A stretch of DNA of 19,779 nucleotides, taken from NCBI GenBank assembly GCA_040880545.1, contig JBBDIE010000129.1, positions 1 to 19,779 of the forward strand. The letters run 5' to 3'. Under the pieces are notes generated by a model. It worked only from the letters and a program-made list of their open reading frames with translations, did not search any database and had not been told where the DNA came from. This document shows, piece by piece, positions 1-8,093 of the stretch (within the stretch, counting starts at the first letter, position 1; each line of letters begins with the position of its first letter). The position numbers and the translations under genes were made by a program. This stretch comes from M55B112 sp040880545. GTDB lineage: Bacteria; Bacteroidota; Bacteroidia; Bacteroidales; GCA-2748055.

Positions 1-43
1 CGCAGTTTACTTGCGTAAATGAGCAATTTCCCGACGAGCATAA

Positions 44-78
44 CGCAGATATCGGACATTATGGACAGACACTAATTA
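44..78. repeat. Short dispersed repeat, copy 1 of 2
   Basis: A 35-base stretch that matches 4505-4539 in the same orientation at about 27 of 35 positions by eye. The shared core reads CGGACAT-ATGGAC. It overlaps the stop codon of the YdiJ-like gene, so the 3' end of that gene lies inside the repeat. Part of the flank also recurs: the 11-mer at 39-49 is found again at 4411-4421. The remainder of bases 1-75 shows no gene. It is probably a degenerate intergenic repeat; its function is unknown. Confidence 0.45.
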
Positions 79-3063
79 TATCAACGCATTAAAGAGTACC
101 TCCACCGGATGATAAGCCTTCACCCCTGTTCCGTCCATGACCTGGTGCCTGCAGCTTGTTCCGGGTGCTGCAATGATCGTTGATGCACCGGCCTCCCTTA
201 CCGCAGGGAACAATACCAGTTCCCCCACCTTCATCGATAGTTCGTAATGCTCCTTTTCATATCCGAAGGAACCTGCCATTCCGCAACAACCTGAAGGTAT
301 TTCACGTACATGGTAATTTTCAGGGATGGAAAGCATGCGTATTGTCTCTGCTGTACTGGCGATTGCTTTTTGCTGACAATGTCCGTGTAACATGACCTCC
401 CTCCTGTCTTTTGTAAACATTTGTTTATCAATTAGTTTCTTATCCAGCAACTGAACTATATATTCTTCGGTCATCCATGTGTTTTTTCCCAGCTCCACAG
501 CATCATCCCTGAGAAACCCGCCCACCAGCTCCGGGTATTCATCCCTGAAACTGAGGATGGCAGAAGGTTCGGTACCAATGAGTGGCCGCTCCTCATTTAC
601 CAAACCCCGGAAAATGGTAACATTTCGCCTGGCATGCTCCCGGGCGGTCCTTAAGAATCCCTTGGACAAGAATGTTCTTCCGCTTAAGGCGGCTTTATAA
701 ACAAAAACCCTGATTCCCAGCTTGTTCAGTAACCTGATGGTGGCCATTCCAATATGTGGATCATTATAATTAGTGAACTCATCTATAAAATAAGTCACTT
801 CAGGAGCATCTGCCGGAAGTTTACTGTTGAGTTCTTCAAGATTTCGGGCAATCCAGCGATGCAGGGGAATTTTTCCCAGTGTTGGTATACTCCGATTAGT
901 GGCAAACCCAACGGTGCGTTTCATGAGGTGAGACATGAAGCGGTTTGTAACCAAGAAATTATAGAGCCAGTAAACGTAGGAACCAAGTTTATTTATGGTT
1001 GAAATATAAGCGATGAGTCTTGCCCGCAGGGGGATGCCATGAACATCGTACCAATGCTGCATGAACTCACTCTTAAGTTTTGCCATATCAATGCTGGAGG
1101 GACATTCAGATTTACATGCTTTACACGAGAGACAGAGATCAAGGATATCATAAACCTCCTGGTGGTCAAATGCATTGTCTTTGCCTGCTTTACCGATAAA
1201 CTCCCGGAGGATATTGGCACGGGCGCGCGTGGTAGTCCGTTCCTCCCTGGTTGCCATGTAACTGGGACACATGGTTCCGCCGGTCAACTCCGTTTTCCTG
1301 CAGTCGCCGGAACCGTTACACTGTTCAATATGCCTCACTATCCCCCCATCAGCGCCAAAATCGAATATGGTTTCAGGCTGTGGTGTGATACTCCCGGCTT
1401 CATACCTGAGAAAGGTATTCATCGGGGGTGTATCGATAATTTTTCCGCTATTGAATATCCTCTCAGGATCCCAGGTATCCTTAATATCACGCACTAATTT
1501 AAAATTCCTTTCACCGATCATCAGTGGAATGAATTCACCCCTTAACCTGCCATCTCCATGCTCACCACTGAGCGATCCCTTGTACTTTTTTACCAGATGT
1601 GCCGTTTCCAGAGCAATGGTATGGAACAATTCAACATCTTTCTCTTCTTTCAGATTAAGTACGGGTCGCAAATGCAGCTCCCCTACAGAGATATGTGCAT
1701 GGTAAACACATTCCAATTTGTAACGTCCGAGTAAAAGATTAAATTCTGTAATGTATGCCTCTAACTTTGAAGGGAGTACACTTGTATCTTCAATCACTGA
1801 AACGGGTTTTGCATCGCCCTTCATTTTAGATAGTACTCCCAGTCCGGCTTTCCTCAGGTTCCATACACGGGCAATATCCTCTCCTGTGATAACCGGGAAA
1901 TGATATCCCACCCCTGCAGCCCTGAACTCCTGCTCCATGGCTTTGGTTTTCAGACGGATCTCCTCCATGGTATCTGCGATAAACTCAACGATCAGGATGG
2001 CACCGGGACTGCCTTTCACGAAAAACCTGTTTTTACGTTGGGTGATATTATCATCGGTAAGGTCCAGGATCGTTTTATCCATCAGCTCCACAGCGGCAGG
2101 GTTGAAACCAAGGGCAATAACATTTCCTCTGATGGCATCCATTACTGAATCGACATGTATCGGTACAAGCGCCTTAGAGGCGGGAGGCAATGGATCTAAA
2201 TGAAGACGTGCTTCGGTAATAATTCCCAGTGTTCCTTCCGAGCCGGCGATCAGTTTACAGAAATTGAACGTGTCATACTTTGCCCCCGACCCCGAAAATA
2301 TTTTTGAATTCAGCAATTCATCAAGCGCATACCCTGTATTTCTGCGTACAACACCCGGATCCGGGAATTCCGCGCGGATGGCGGCTGCGTTTTCCTGGTT
2401 CCCCAGGATATCACGAATACTCCGGTAAAGTGCCCCTTCCATGTTCTCCAGGGCACATTTTTTGTCAAAACCGGCCTTGTCCAGTTCACCAAATTCAGCC
2501 ACAGATCCGTCCGCCAGCACCATTCTTACCGACACCAGATGATCCCTTGTGGTTCCATGAATAACTGAATGGAGTCCGCTGCTGTTATTCCCGATCATCC
2601 CCCCGATCATGCAGCGGTTGGCCGTGGAGGTCTCGGGACTGAAAAACAAGCCGGTTGGCTTCAACTCCATATTCAGTTCATCCAGGTTTACGCCCGGCTC
2701 CACAGCTACCCATCGCTCTTTTTCACTTACCCCGATGATCCTGTTCATATACCTGGATATATCCACCACCAGGCCACGCCCCACAACCTGTCCGGCAAGG
2801 GAGGTCCCTGCGGCCCTGGGGATCAGGGTAATTTTGTTTTCTGCTGCAAAAGTAACCAGTTGAATAATTGCTGATTCCGTTTTGGGCATGCATACGGCCA
2901 GGGGAAGTTCGCGGTATGCCGAAGCATCAGTGGAATACATCAGGCGTGTTGAATGATCCCAGAACAGATCGCCCTCGATGGTTGCATTCAGTAGATGCAA
3001 GGCCTCCTTCAGCTTTTCACCTATCTTACTGTTTACCTCCTTTACATCTGTGGTACCATTCAT
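76..3063 (-). CDS. ydiJ: FAD-binding and Fe-S D-2-hydroxyacid dehydrogenase, YdiJ-like (probable D-2-hydroxyglutarate dehydrogenase)
   Basis: Large fused flavoprotein that oxidises a D-2-hydroxyacid, probably D-2-hydroxyglutarate to 2-oxoglutarate, and passes electrons through Fe-S clusters to the respiratory chain or another acceptor. Residue numbers here count from an upstream GTG at 3096. An FAD-binding PCMH domain (about 60-300) has the RAAGTSLAGQ loop at 94-103. An FAD-oxidase C-terminal domain (about 310-555) carries GEHGDG at 511-516. Next come Cys593, Cys599 and Cys610, then a CxxCxxCxxxCP ferredoxin motif at 655-666, and a C-terminal cysteine-rich domain with Cys907, Cys937-Cys938 and Cys982. 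Length and domain order fit E. coli YdiJ (about 1018 residues). I chose ATG 3063 (995 residues) because GGAAGG lies 9 bases upstream; the GTG at 3096 has no such site. It is 68 bases downstream of the HglS-like gene and likely co-transcribed. D-lactate or glycolate is an alternative substrate. Confidence 0.85.
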   Translation of the reverse strand: MNGTTDVKEVNSKIGEKLKEALHLLNATIEGDLFWDHSTRLMYSTDASAYRELPLAVCMPKTESAIIQLVTFAAENKITLIPRAAGTSLAGQVVGRGLVVDISRYMNRIIGVSEKERWVAVEPGVNLDELNMELKPTGLFFSPETSTANRCMIGGMIGNNSSGLHSVIHGTTRDHLVSVRMVLADGSVAEFGELDKAGFDKKCALENMEGALYRSIRDILGNQENAAAIRAEFPDPGVVRRNTGYALDELLNSKIFSGSGAKYDTFNFCKLIAGSEGTLGIITEARLHLDPLPPASKALVPIHVDSVMDAIRGNVIALGFNPAAVELMDKTILDLTDDNITQRKNRFFVKGSPGAILIVEFIADTMEEIRLKTKAMEQEFRAAGVGYHFPVITGEDIARVWNLRKAGLGVLSKMKGDAKPVSVIEDTSVLPSKLEAYITEFNLLLGRYKLECVYHAHISVGELHLRPVLNLKEEKDVELFHTIALETAHLVKKYKGSLSGEHGDGRLRGEFIPLMIGERNFKLVRDIKDTWDPERIFNSGKIIDTPPMNTFLRYEAGSITPQPETIFDFGADGGIVRHIEQCNGSGDCRKTELTGGTMCPSYMATREERTTTRARANILREFIGKAGKDNAFDHQEVYDILDLCLSCKACKSECPSSIDMAKLKSEFMQHWYDVHGIPLRARLIAYISTINKLGSYVYWLYNFLVTNRFMSHLMKRTVGFATNRSIPTLGKIPLHRWIARNLEELNSKLPADAPEVTYFIDEFTNYNDPHIGMATIRLLNKLGIRVFVYKAALSGRTFLSKGFLRTAREHARRNVTIFRGLVNEERPLIGTEPSAILSFRDEYPELVGGFLRDDAVELGKNTWMTEEYIVQLLDKKLIDKQMFTKDRREVMLHGHCQQKAIASTAETIRMLSIPENYHVREIPSGCCGMAGSFGYEKEHYELSMKVGELVLFPAVREAGASTIIAAPGTSCRHQVMDGTGVKAYHPVEVLFNALI

Positions 3064-3072
3064 GTCTTCTAT

Positions 3073-3078
3073 CCTTCC
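3073..3078 (-). promoter_or_regulatory. Ribosome binding site deciding the ydiJ start
   Basis: On the minus strand the bases read GGAAGG, 9 bases before the ATG at 3063. This favours the internal ATG over the GTG 33 bases upstream. Confidence 0.5.
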
Positions 3079-3131
3079 AATTGAACACAGCGACACGGCC
3101 TGCCCTGTCTCTACAGCAAAGATAGAAGAAA

Positions 3132-3929
3132 TTATTTTCGTCTGAAATTCGTACTTTCGAAGATCTTATCCGCACTTCCGGCGATAAACCCGCTGAACAG
3201 CTTCCCCTGGGCATCAGGATACCGGCGGGCAAATTCATAGTAGCATGAGGGAATCTCGAATGAACCTTCGCTGAATTCCATGGTCACCCTGTCGGCCAAT
3301 GTACTGGATTGTTCCAGCAATTCTGCGGGTGATCCTTTGACCTCTCCGCCTGCGCTGTTAAGCGGGAACCCATTTTTTTTCAGGAAACTATTCACTTTTT
3401 GGATGGTATCCAGCCTATTCAGGTGGTTTACACTGACGGTAAAATGATTGGCACGATAGCCATAAACAGATACCCAGGCAGCATACTCCGATTCCTCCCT
3501 GATCTTTTCATATAGTACATGGGAAATGGTGCCAAATACTGCTCCGGAAACGATGAGCCTGTCAGGAGCGAGAACTTCCGGGGATACATTGTCGATCAAC
3601 GTTTTAATTGTCTCCTGAAATTCATCTGAAAATTCCTCCAACAGGAGCTCGCTGATAAAAACCCGCGGGTACCCGTCCATCTCAAAGTGTTTGGCAAATA
3701 GTTTCTTTTCAGGAAAATCATAACTGCCCGCCTCCTTATATCCACCAGCCAGAAATGGAGTTTCCAACACATCGATACCCACACGCGGGTCATTCACCGT
3801 TCGTATTGCAATGTGGTCATTAACCACCGTTTCCCCCTCTTTTTCAAATAACTGGTGTATTTTACGGACCGAAGGATTCTGATCTGCATACTGCTCCCAG
3901 AGAATTTCAAAAATCTTGTCTGTTTTCAT
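3132..3929 (-). CDS. hglS: DUF1338 / HglS-like 2-oxoadipate dioxygenase/decarboxylase family protein
   Basis: Member of the DUF1338 family. Its characterised member, HglS of Pseudomonas putida, is an Fe(II)- and O2-dependent enzyme that converts 2-oxoadipate to D-2-hydroxyglutarate and CO2. The metal ligands expected for the family (two His, one Glu) appear in context. Numbering from an ATG at 3956, they are His48 in NDHIAIRT, His171 in ANHFTVSVNHL and Glu227 in VTMEFSEG; Arg52, four residues after His48, matches the substrate-binding Arg of HglS. I chose ATG 3929 (265 residues) because the family usually begins close to the KIFEILWEQY helix; the start at 3956 adds nine unremarkable residues. 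Neither start has a clear ribosome site. The protein is much shorter than proteobacterial HglS (about 450-460 residues), as I recall Bacteroidota members being. Its product would be the substrate of the YdiJ-like enzyme encoded next. Confidence 0.8.
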   Translation of the reverse strand: MKTDKIFEILWEQYADQNPSVRKIHQLFEKEGETVVNDHIAIRTVNDPRVGIDVLETPFLAGGYKEAGSYDFPEKKLFAKHFEMDGYPRVFISELLLEEFSDEFQETIKTLIDNVSPEVLAPDRLIVSGAVFGTISHVLYEKIREESEYAAWVSVYGYRANHFTVSVNHLNRLDTIQKVNSFLKKNGFPLNSAGGEVKGSPAELLEQSSTLADRVTMEFSEGSFEIPSCYYEFARRYPDAQGKLFSGFIAGSADKIFESTNFRRK

Positions 3930-4026
3930 TTTTCTGGTATTTTTAATACAAGGCATTCTTATTCTTTTTATGAAACCAATCAGGATTGAAAAAGTTTGAC
4001 TCCTATAGTTTATGTTAACCGTGTAG

Positions 4027-4063
4027 AGTGGCTGGATCAGAATGAAGTGGCTGGTTCAGAATG
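4027..4063 (+). repeat. Tandem 19-base duplication
   Basis: Two 18-base units at 4027-4044 and 4046-4063 differ at one base (GGCTGGATC versus GGCTGGTTC), with period 19. The second unit is the outer edge of the 178-bp repeat. The 9395 end of the other copy shows only one unit, so the duplication is specific to this copy. Confidence 0.75.
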
Positions 4064-4223
4064 TTTGAGTTCATCGTATGAGCCCTTTATTTAACCACAG
4101 AGGACACAGAGAGCAAGCTGGCACAGAGTTTAGTGCAGAGTCCCGACATTTGTCGGGATTAGAGGTATTTGTTAACGTGCTAAAAAGGGGGTGTGAGGAG
4201 CAAACTCTTGCGTGGTGGGATAC
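4046..4223 (+). repeat. 178-bp dispersed repeat, left copy
   Basis: Matches the reverse complement of 9218-9395 over its whole length at roughly 85% by eye, with few gaps. The best conserved block (4112-4165) has one mismatch in 54 bases. It includes a perfect palindrome, TCCCGACA-TT-TGTCGGGA, at 4141-4158. The TTAACCACAGAGG...CACAGAG wording resembles intergenic repeats I recall from many environmental bacterial genomes. No coding potential is evident. Confidence 0.85.
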
Positions 4224-4279
4224 AACATAAATTTAAACTCCCTTAACTCTGTGGTTAAATAAAGGGCTCAAACGATGAA
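4070..4279. mobile_element. MITE-like unit with 33-bp terminal inverted repeats
   Basis: Bases 4070-4102 and 4247-4279 are inverted copies of each other with one mismatch; the inner 24 bases (4079-4102 and 4247-4270) are perfect. The unit is 210 bp and encodes no protein, as expected for a miniature inverted-repeat element moved by a transposase encoded elsewhere, or for a large RNA hairpin. I see no convincing target-site duplication. The related copy near 9218-9395 keeps the left part only. Confidence 0.6.
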
Positions 4280-4354
4280 TACATTTTTACTCTGAATACC
4301 GAATCAAAACGACAGAGCCCCAAAATATCGTCGAATTTCCAGAATTTAAAACGA

Positions 4355-4405
4355 AGCGCCTCCCCCCTTCTCCACGTGGAGAGAGGGACCGGGGGGTGAG
4401 GTGCT
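4355..4405. repeat. GC-rich imperfect palindrome
   Basis: A C-run arm (AGCGCCTCCCCCC) and a G-run arm (GGGGGGTGAGGTGCT) flank a perfect palindromic core TCCACGTGGA at 4371-4380. The arms pair imperfectly because the right arm carries extra bases. It resembles common intergenic palindromic repeats in Bacteroidota; it could act as a transcript end for either direction, but no T-run follows. Confidence 0.55.
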
Positions 4406-4504
4406 ACAAACATAACGCAGAACCGAGTGAACCGACCAGCGGGAACTCATGACCGAAGGGAATAACATTACGAGCTCACGAATACCGCTGAAATAAACCA
4501 TATA

Positions 4505-4539
4505 TGCGTATACCGGACATAATGGACGGGCACTATTTA
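4505..4539. repeat. Short dispersed repeat, copy 2 of 2
   Basis: Matches 44-78 in direct orientation at about 27 of 35 positions by eye. Here it lies 104 bases before the pta start codon. Its function is unknown. Confidence 0.45.
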
Positions 4540-4642
4540 ATTGCTAAAACATGATTTACATCATATCATTTCTTTATGTAACTTCCATTTAAATAAGTAC
4601 TTTTAATCACTAAAAATTAATAAACTAAACATTTGATATTCA

Positions 4643-5653
4643 ATGGATTTACTAAACATTATACGCGAAAAGGCTTCGCGGAATTGTCAAAGGATCGTTT
4701 TACCTGAAGGCGATGAGGAGAGAACTATCCTTGCGGCCGACCAGGTGATCCGCGAAAAACTTGCTTATGTAATTCTCCTGGGTGATCCTGAGGAGATAAA
4801 TAAGCTGGTTGATAAATATGGACTGAACAACATTCAAAAGGCAAAAATTGTTAATCCTAAGGATCATCCCAGGAAACAGGATTATGCCGATCTGCTTTAT
4901 TCCATCAGGAAATCGAAAGGGCTGACAAAAGAACAGGCATTGAAGCAGGTTGAAGACCCGCTTTACCTTGGAACTTTAATGATCAAGGCTGGAGATGCTG
5001 ACGGAGAGGTTGCCGGTGCCAGAAATGCAACGGGTGATGTACTACGGCCTGCATTTCAGATAGTTAAAACCATGCCGGGGATTAGTGTCGTGTCGGGCGC
5101 ATTTATTATGATATTGAAGGACAAAGAGTTCGGTGAAGATGGCATCCTGGTCTTTGCCGATGGAGCTGTACACCCCGATCCTACCGAGAATGAATTGGCT
5201 GAAATTGCTGTTGCCACCAGTAGTACAGTTCGGCATATCCTCGGCTTTGAACCGCGTATTGCCATGTGCAGTTTTTCAACAAAGGGAAGCGCCAAACACC
5301 CCATGGTTGATAAGGTAGTCAATGCAACCAGGAAAGCAAAAGAGATGGATCCCACACTGATCATCGATGGTGATCTTCAGATAGATGCCGCACTGATCAG
5401 CGAGATCGGTGAAAGCAAGGCTCCGGGAAGCCCGCTGGCCGGTAATGCCAATGTACTGATCTTCCCAGACCTTAATTCAGGTAATATTGCCTATAAACTT
5501 GTCCAGCGTCTTGCCCACGCCGAAGCCATAGGTCCTGTTTTACAGGGAATGGCGGCCCCCATCAACGATCTTTCCCGTGGATGTTCAGTCAGTGATATTG
5601 TAAATCTTGTTGCGATAACGGCCAACCAGGCTATTGGAATGAAGAATATTTAA
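4643..5653 (+). CDS. pta: Phosphate acetyltransferase
   Basis: Converts acetyl-CoA plus phosphate to acetyl-phosphate and CoA in the cytoplasm, the first step of acetate formation with ATP gain. At 336 residues it is the short, single-domain Pta (PTA_PTB family) rather than the long form of enterobacteria. Visible family motifs are RPAFQIVKTMPG (135-146), SFSTKGSA (210-217) and DGDLQIDAAL (242-251). The motif SRGCSVSDIV (311-320) gives Ser311, Arg312 and Asp318, with the same spacing as the catalytic Ser309, Arg310 and Asp316 of Methanosarcina Pta. The leader is AT-rich with no Shine-Dalgarno. It ends 18 bases before ackA and surely shares its transcript. Confidence 0.95.
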   Translation: MDLLNIIREKASRNCQRIVLPEGDEERTILAADQVIREKLAYVILLGDPEEINKLVDKYGLNNIQKAKIVNPKDHPRKQDYADLLYSIRKSKGLTKEQALKQVEDPLYLGTLMIKAGDADGEVAGARNATGDVLRPAFQIVKTMPGISVVSGAFIMILKDKEFGEDGILVFADGAVHPDPTENELAEIAVATSSTVRHILGFEPRIAMCSFSTKGSAKHPMVDKVVNATRKAKEMDPTLIIDGDLQIDAALISEIGESKAPGSPLAGNANVLIFPDLNSGNIAYKLVQRLAHAEAIGPVLQGMAAPINDLSRGCSVSDIVNLVAITANQAIGMKNI

Positions 5654-5671
5654 ACCCGAATACCCTTATAT

Positions 5672-6880
5672 ATGATAATTCTAGTACTAAATTGTGGATC
5701 CTCTTCGGTCAAATACCAGTTGTTTAACATGACAGAAGAATCGGAAGTAATAGCCAAAGGTATTGTTGAGCGGATTGGCTTCAATGATGCCATAATAAAT
5801 TACAAGCCGGCAGGTAAGGAAAAATTTACTGAAGTTGCCGGGATTCCGGACCATACCATCGCCATCAACAAGGTTTTTCAGTTATTAACCGATAAAGAGA
5901 TCGGTGTGATTAAAGATGTAAAGGAGATCAAGGCAGTGGGCCACAGGGTGGTTCAGGGTGGTGAAGGGTATGTTGAAAGTGTCCTCATTACCAAGGATGT
6001 GGTAAAAGATGTGGAGGCAAACATTGAACTTGCCCCGTTGCACAACCCGGCGAACCTGAAAGGAATTATGTCGGTGGAAAACCTGCTGCCGGGTGTGCCC
6101 CAGGTGGCAGTATTCGATACTTCGTTCCACCAGACCATGCCACCCTATGCATTCATGTATGCCATACCCATGGAATTTTACACCAAATACAAGATTCGGA
6201 AATATGGTTACCATGGCACCAGCCATAAATTTGTATCCCGTGCAGCCAGCAATGTAATCGGACGGGATACCCGCGAACTGAAAATGATCACCTGTCATCT
6301 GGGCAATGGAGCCTCCGTTGCTGCTATTGAATACGGAAAATCCATCGATACCTCCATGGGGTTCACCCCGGTGGATGGTCTGATCATGGGAACCAGGACA
6401 GGCGATATTGATCCGGGAATACTTTTGTATCTTGCCGACAAGGAACACCTGAGTTTAAAGGGGGTAAGTAATTTAATCAATAAGAACAGCGGAATGAAAG
6501 GTGTTTCAGGTATTTCAAGTGATATGCGCGACCTGGAACTTGCCTATTATGAAGGTAACAACAAAGCAGCACTGGCACTTACCATGTACACCTATAGAAT
6601 TAAAAAATTCATTGGGGCCTATGCGGCAATCATGAACGGCCTGGATGCTGTCATATTTACGGGAGGTGTGGGTGAGAATGACTTTAATATCCGGCGGATG
6701 ATTTGCCAGAACATGGATTACCTGGGCATCATGTTCGATGAGGTGGCCAATCATGGGGTAAAGGGCCAGGACCGTATTATCTCCAAGTCCGAATCCAAAG
6801 TGGTTGCAGCTGTTGTCCGTACGAACGAAGAGTTGCTGATAGCAACCGATACATACAAGATCTTAGAAAAATGTGTTTAA
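5672..6880 (+). CDS. ackA: Acetate kinase
   Basis: Transfers the phosphoryl group of acetyl-phosphate to ADP, giving acetate and ATP. The 402-residue length is normal. ASKHA-fold motifs are in place: NCGSSSVKYQLF (7-18), HRVVQGGE with Arg92, FDTSFHQTMP with Asp149, GYHGTSH with His181, TRTGDIDPG with Arg242, the FTGGVGEN phosphate loop (329-336), and TNEEL with Glu387. These match the catalytic Asn7, Arg91, Asp148, His180, Arg241 and Glu384 of the Methanosarcina enzyme. Second gene of the pta-ackA operon; the 70-base gap to ptb allows read-through into that gene. Confidence 0.97.
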   Translation: MIILVLNCGSSSVKYQLFNMTEESEVIAKGIVERIGFNDAIINYKPAGKEKFTEVAGIPDHTIAINKVFQLLTDKEIGVIKDVKEIKAVGHRVVQGGEGYVESVLITKDVVKDVEANIELAPLHNPANLKGIMSVENLLPGVPQVAVFDTSFHQTMPPYAFMYAIPMEFYTKYKIRKYGYHGTSHKFVSRAASNVIGRDTRELKMITCHLGNGASVAAIEYGKSIDTSMGFTPVDGLIMGTRTGDIDPGILLYLADKEHLSLKGVSNLINKNSGMKGVSGISSDMRDLELAYYEGNNKAALALTMYTYRIKKFIGAYAAIMNGLDAVIFTGGVGENDFNIRRMICQNMDYLGIMFDEVANHGVKGQDRIISKSESKVVAAVVRTNEELLIATDTYKILEKCV

Positions 6881-6950
6881 CATCATGCTCATTCCCCAGC
6901 AATTATTTACCTGATAACCGTTTACATACAAAAGAGATAACTGAACACAC

Positions 6951-7856
6951 ATGCTAGAAAAACTTGATGATTTAAGGAAGTTCCTTCCTGAATCAAAAAA
7001 ACCACAAAAGCTGGTACTGGCGGCATCTGAAGATGCTCACTCCATTGGAGCAGTGGCCAGAGCTGCTGAAGAAGGCATCATTGAACCTGTGTTTGTGGGA
7101 GACCAGAAAAAAACGGAGGGCCTTGCCGAGGTAATGCAAATCAGCCTTAAAGGCTTCCAGTTTTACAATGAGCCCGACAATCTGAAGGCCATTGAAAAGT
7201 CTGTAAAACTCATCCATGATGGAAAGGCTGAAGTTTTAATGAAGGGTAAGGTAGGTACTTCCCTGTTACTCAAATCAGTACTAAATAAAGATTTTGGTCT
7301 CCGAACAGGGAAACTACTCTCTCACTTTGCACTTTTTGAGGTGGAAACTTATTATAAGCTCATTGGTGTTACCGATGTAGCCATGAATATTGCTCCCACC
7401 CTGGAAGAGAAAATCGCCATTCTTAACAATGCCGTGGAGGTCTTTAATAAACTGGGCGTTGCGGAGCCGAAGGTAGCGGTTCTGGGTGCCGTGGAGCAGG
7501 TTAATACAAGCATGAACGCCACACTGGACGCTGCACTGCTGTCGAAAATGAACCAGCGGGGACAGATCAGGCACTGCCTGATAGACGGTCCACTGGCATT
7601 CGACAATGCTATCAGCAAGGAGAGCGCCCGTCATAAAGAGATCAAAAGCGAAGTGGCCGGTGAAACCGACCTGTTACTCATGCCTGATATTGAGGTTGGG
7701 AACGTATTATATAAATCAATGGTCTTTTTTGCGAAGGCAAAAGTAGCCTCCATGATTGTTGGTGCGGCCGTACCCATTGTGCTAACATCACGGTCAGATT
7801 CTGAACAGGCTAAATTCGATTCTATTCTGCTTGCTGCTGCCACGGCTTCGAGGTAA
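6951..7856 (+). CDS. ptb: Phosphate butyryltransferase (PTA_PTB family)
   Basis: Transfers an acyl group from butyryl-CoA or a related short- or branched-chain acyl-CoA to phosphate, feeding the kinase encoded next. The 301-residue length is typical of Ptb and shorter than Pta. It has Ptb-type motifs: LMKGKVGTSLLLKSVLNKDFGLR in the middle (about 100-122), THFALFE-like SHFALFEVETY, GVTDVAMNIAPTLEEK, and a C-terminal MPDIEVGNVLYKSM (about 244-257). Family membership is clear; the exact acyl chain cannot be read from the sequence. It lies 70 bases after ackA and 237 bases before buk, so the gap to its partner is larger than usual. Confidence 0.93.
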   Translation: MLEKLDDLRKFLPESKKPQKLVLAASEDAHSIGAVARAAEEGIIEPVFVGDQKKTEGLAEVMQISLKGFQFYNEPDNLKAIEKSVKLIHDGKAEVLMKGKVGTSLLLKSVLNKDFGLRTGKLLSHFALFEVETYYKLIGVTDVAMNIAPTLEEKIAILNNAVEVFNKLGVAEPKVAVLGAVEQVNTSMNATLDAALLSKMNQRGQIRHCLIDGPLAFDNAISKESARHKEIKSEVAGETDLLLMPDIEVGNVLYKSMVFFAKAKVASMIVGAAVPIVLTSRSDSEQAKFDSILLAAATASR

Positions 7857-7915
7857 ACGTGCAACGACTTGAATGTTAAATTAATACGGTGGACATACGT
7901 TTCAGAAATCAACGG

Positions 7916-7933
7916 CCGGTTGACCCGAACCGG
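7916..7933. other. Small hairpin in the ptb-buk gap
   Basis: CCGGTT and AACCGG form a 6-bp stem around a 6-base loop, 60 bases after the ptb stop. It has no T-run on either strand, so it is a weak terminator candidate at best. The rest of the gap (7857-8093) becomes extremely AT-rich toward buk and shows no gene. Confidence 0.3.
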
Positions 7934-8093
7934 TAAAACAATGATAACAGGGACTGTACAAGCTTCATGCCGGGGAATGAGGTACTTAGCCGCAATATTG
8001 AAATTAAGTTATAAATGACCTTAAAAAGCCCCTTATAATCTATTTTAATAATAACATTGATTATTAATAAATAATTTTAATATTAATATAATA

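Larger units (their letters stand above)
3957..4642. other. Repeat-rich non-coding region between hglS and pta
   Basis: About 700 bases with no credible gene on either strand. From left to right it holds a 19-base tandem duplication, one copy of the 178-bp repeat inside a MITE-like inverted-repeat unit, a GC-rich imperfect palindrome at 4355-4405, and a 35-base dispersed repeat at 4505-4539. The last 100 bases before pta are very AT-rich and probably hold its promoter, but I see no exact TAnnTTTG there (an imperfect match, AACATTTG, sits just before the start). Confidence 0.7.

Noticed and set aside
1039..1497. A 152-codon open frame on the plus strand
   Set aside because: It lies wholly within the YdiJ-like gene on the opposite strand, resembles no family and has low-complexity, shadow-like composition.
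3064..3096. GTG start adding 11 residues to the YdiJ-like protein
   Set aside because: The internal ATG at 3063 has GGAAGG at a workable distance; the GTG has no ribosome site and the added residues fit no domain.
5885..6448. A 187-codon open frame on the minus strand
   Set aside because: Antisense to the highly conserved acetate kinase coding sequence; it shows no recognisable motif.
7916..7933. Rho-independent terminator after ptb
   Set aside because: The 6-bp stem has no T-run, so it is listed only as a small hairpin.
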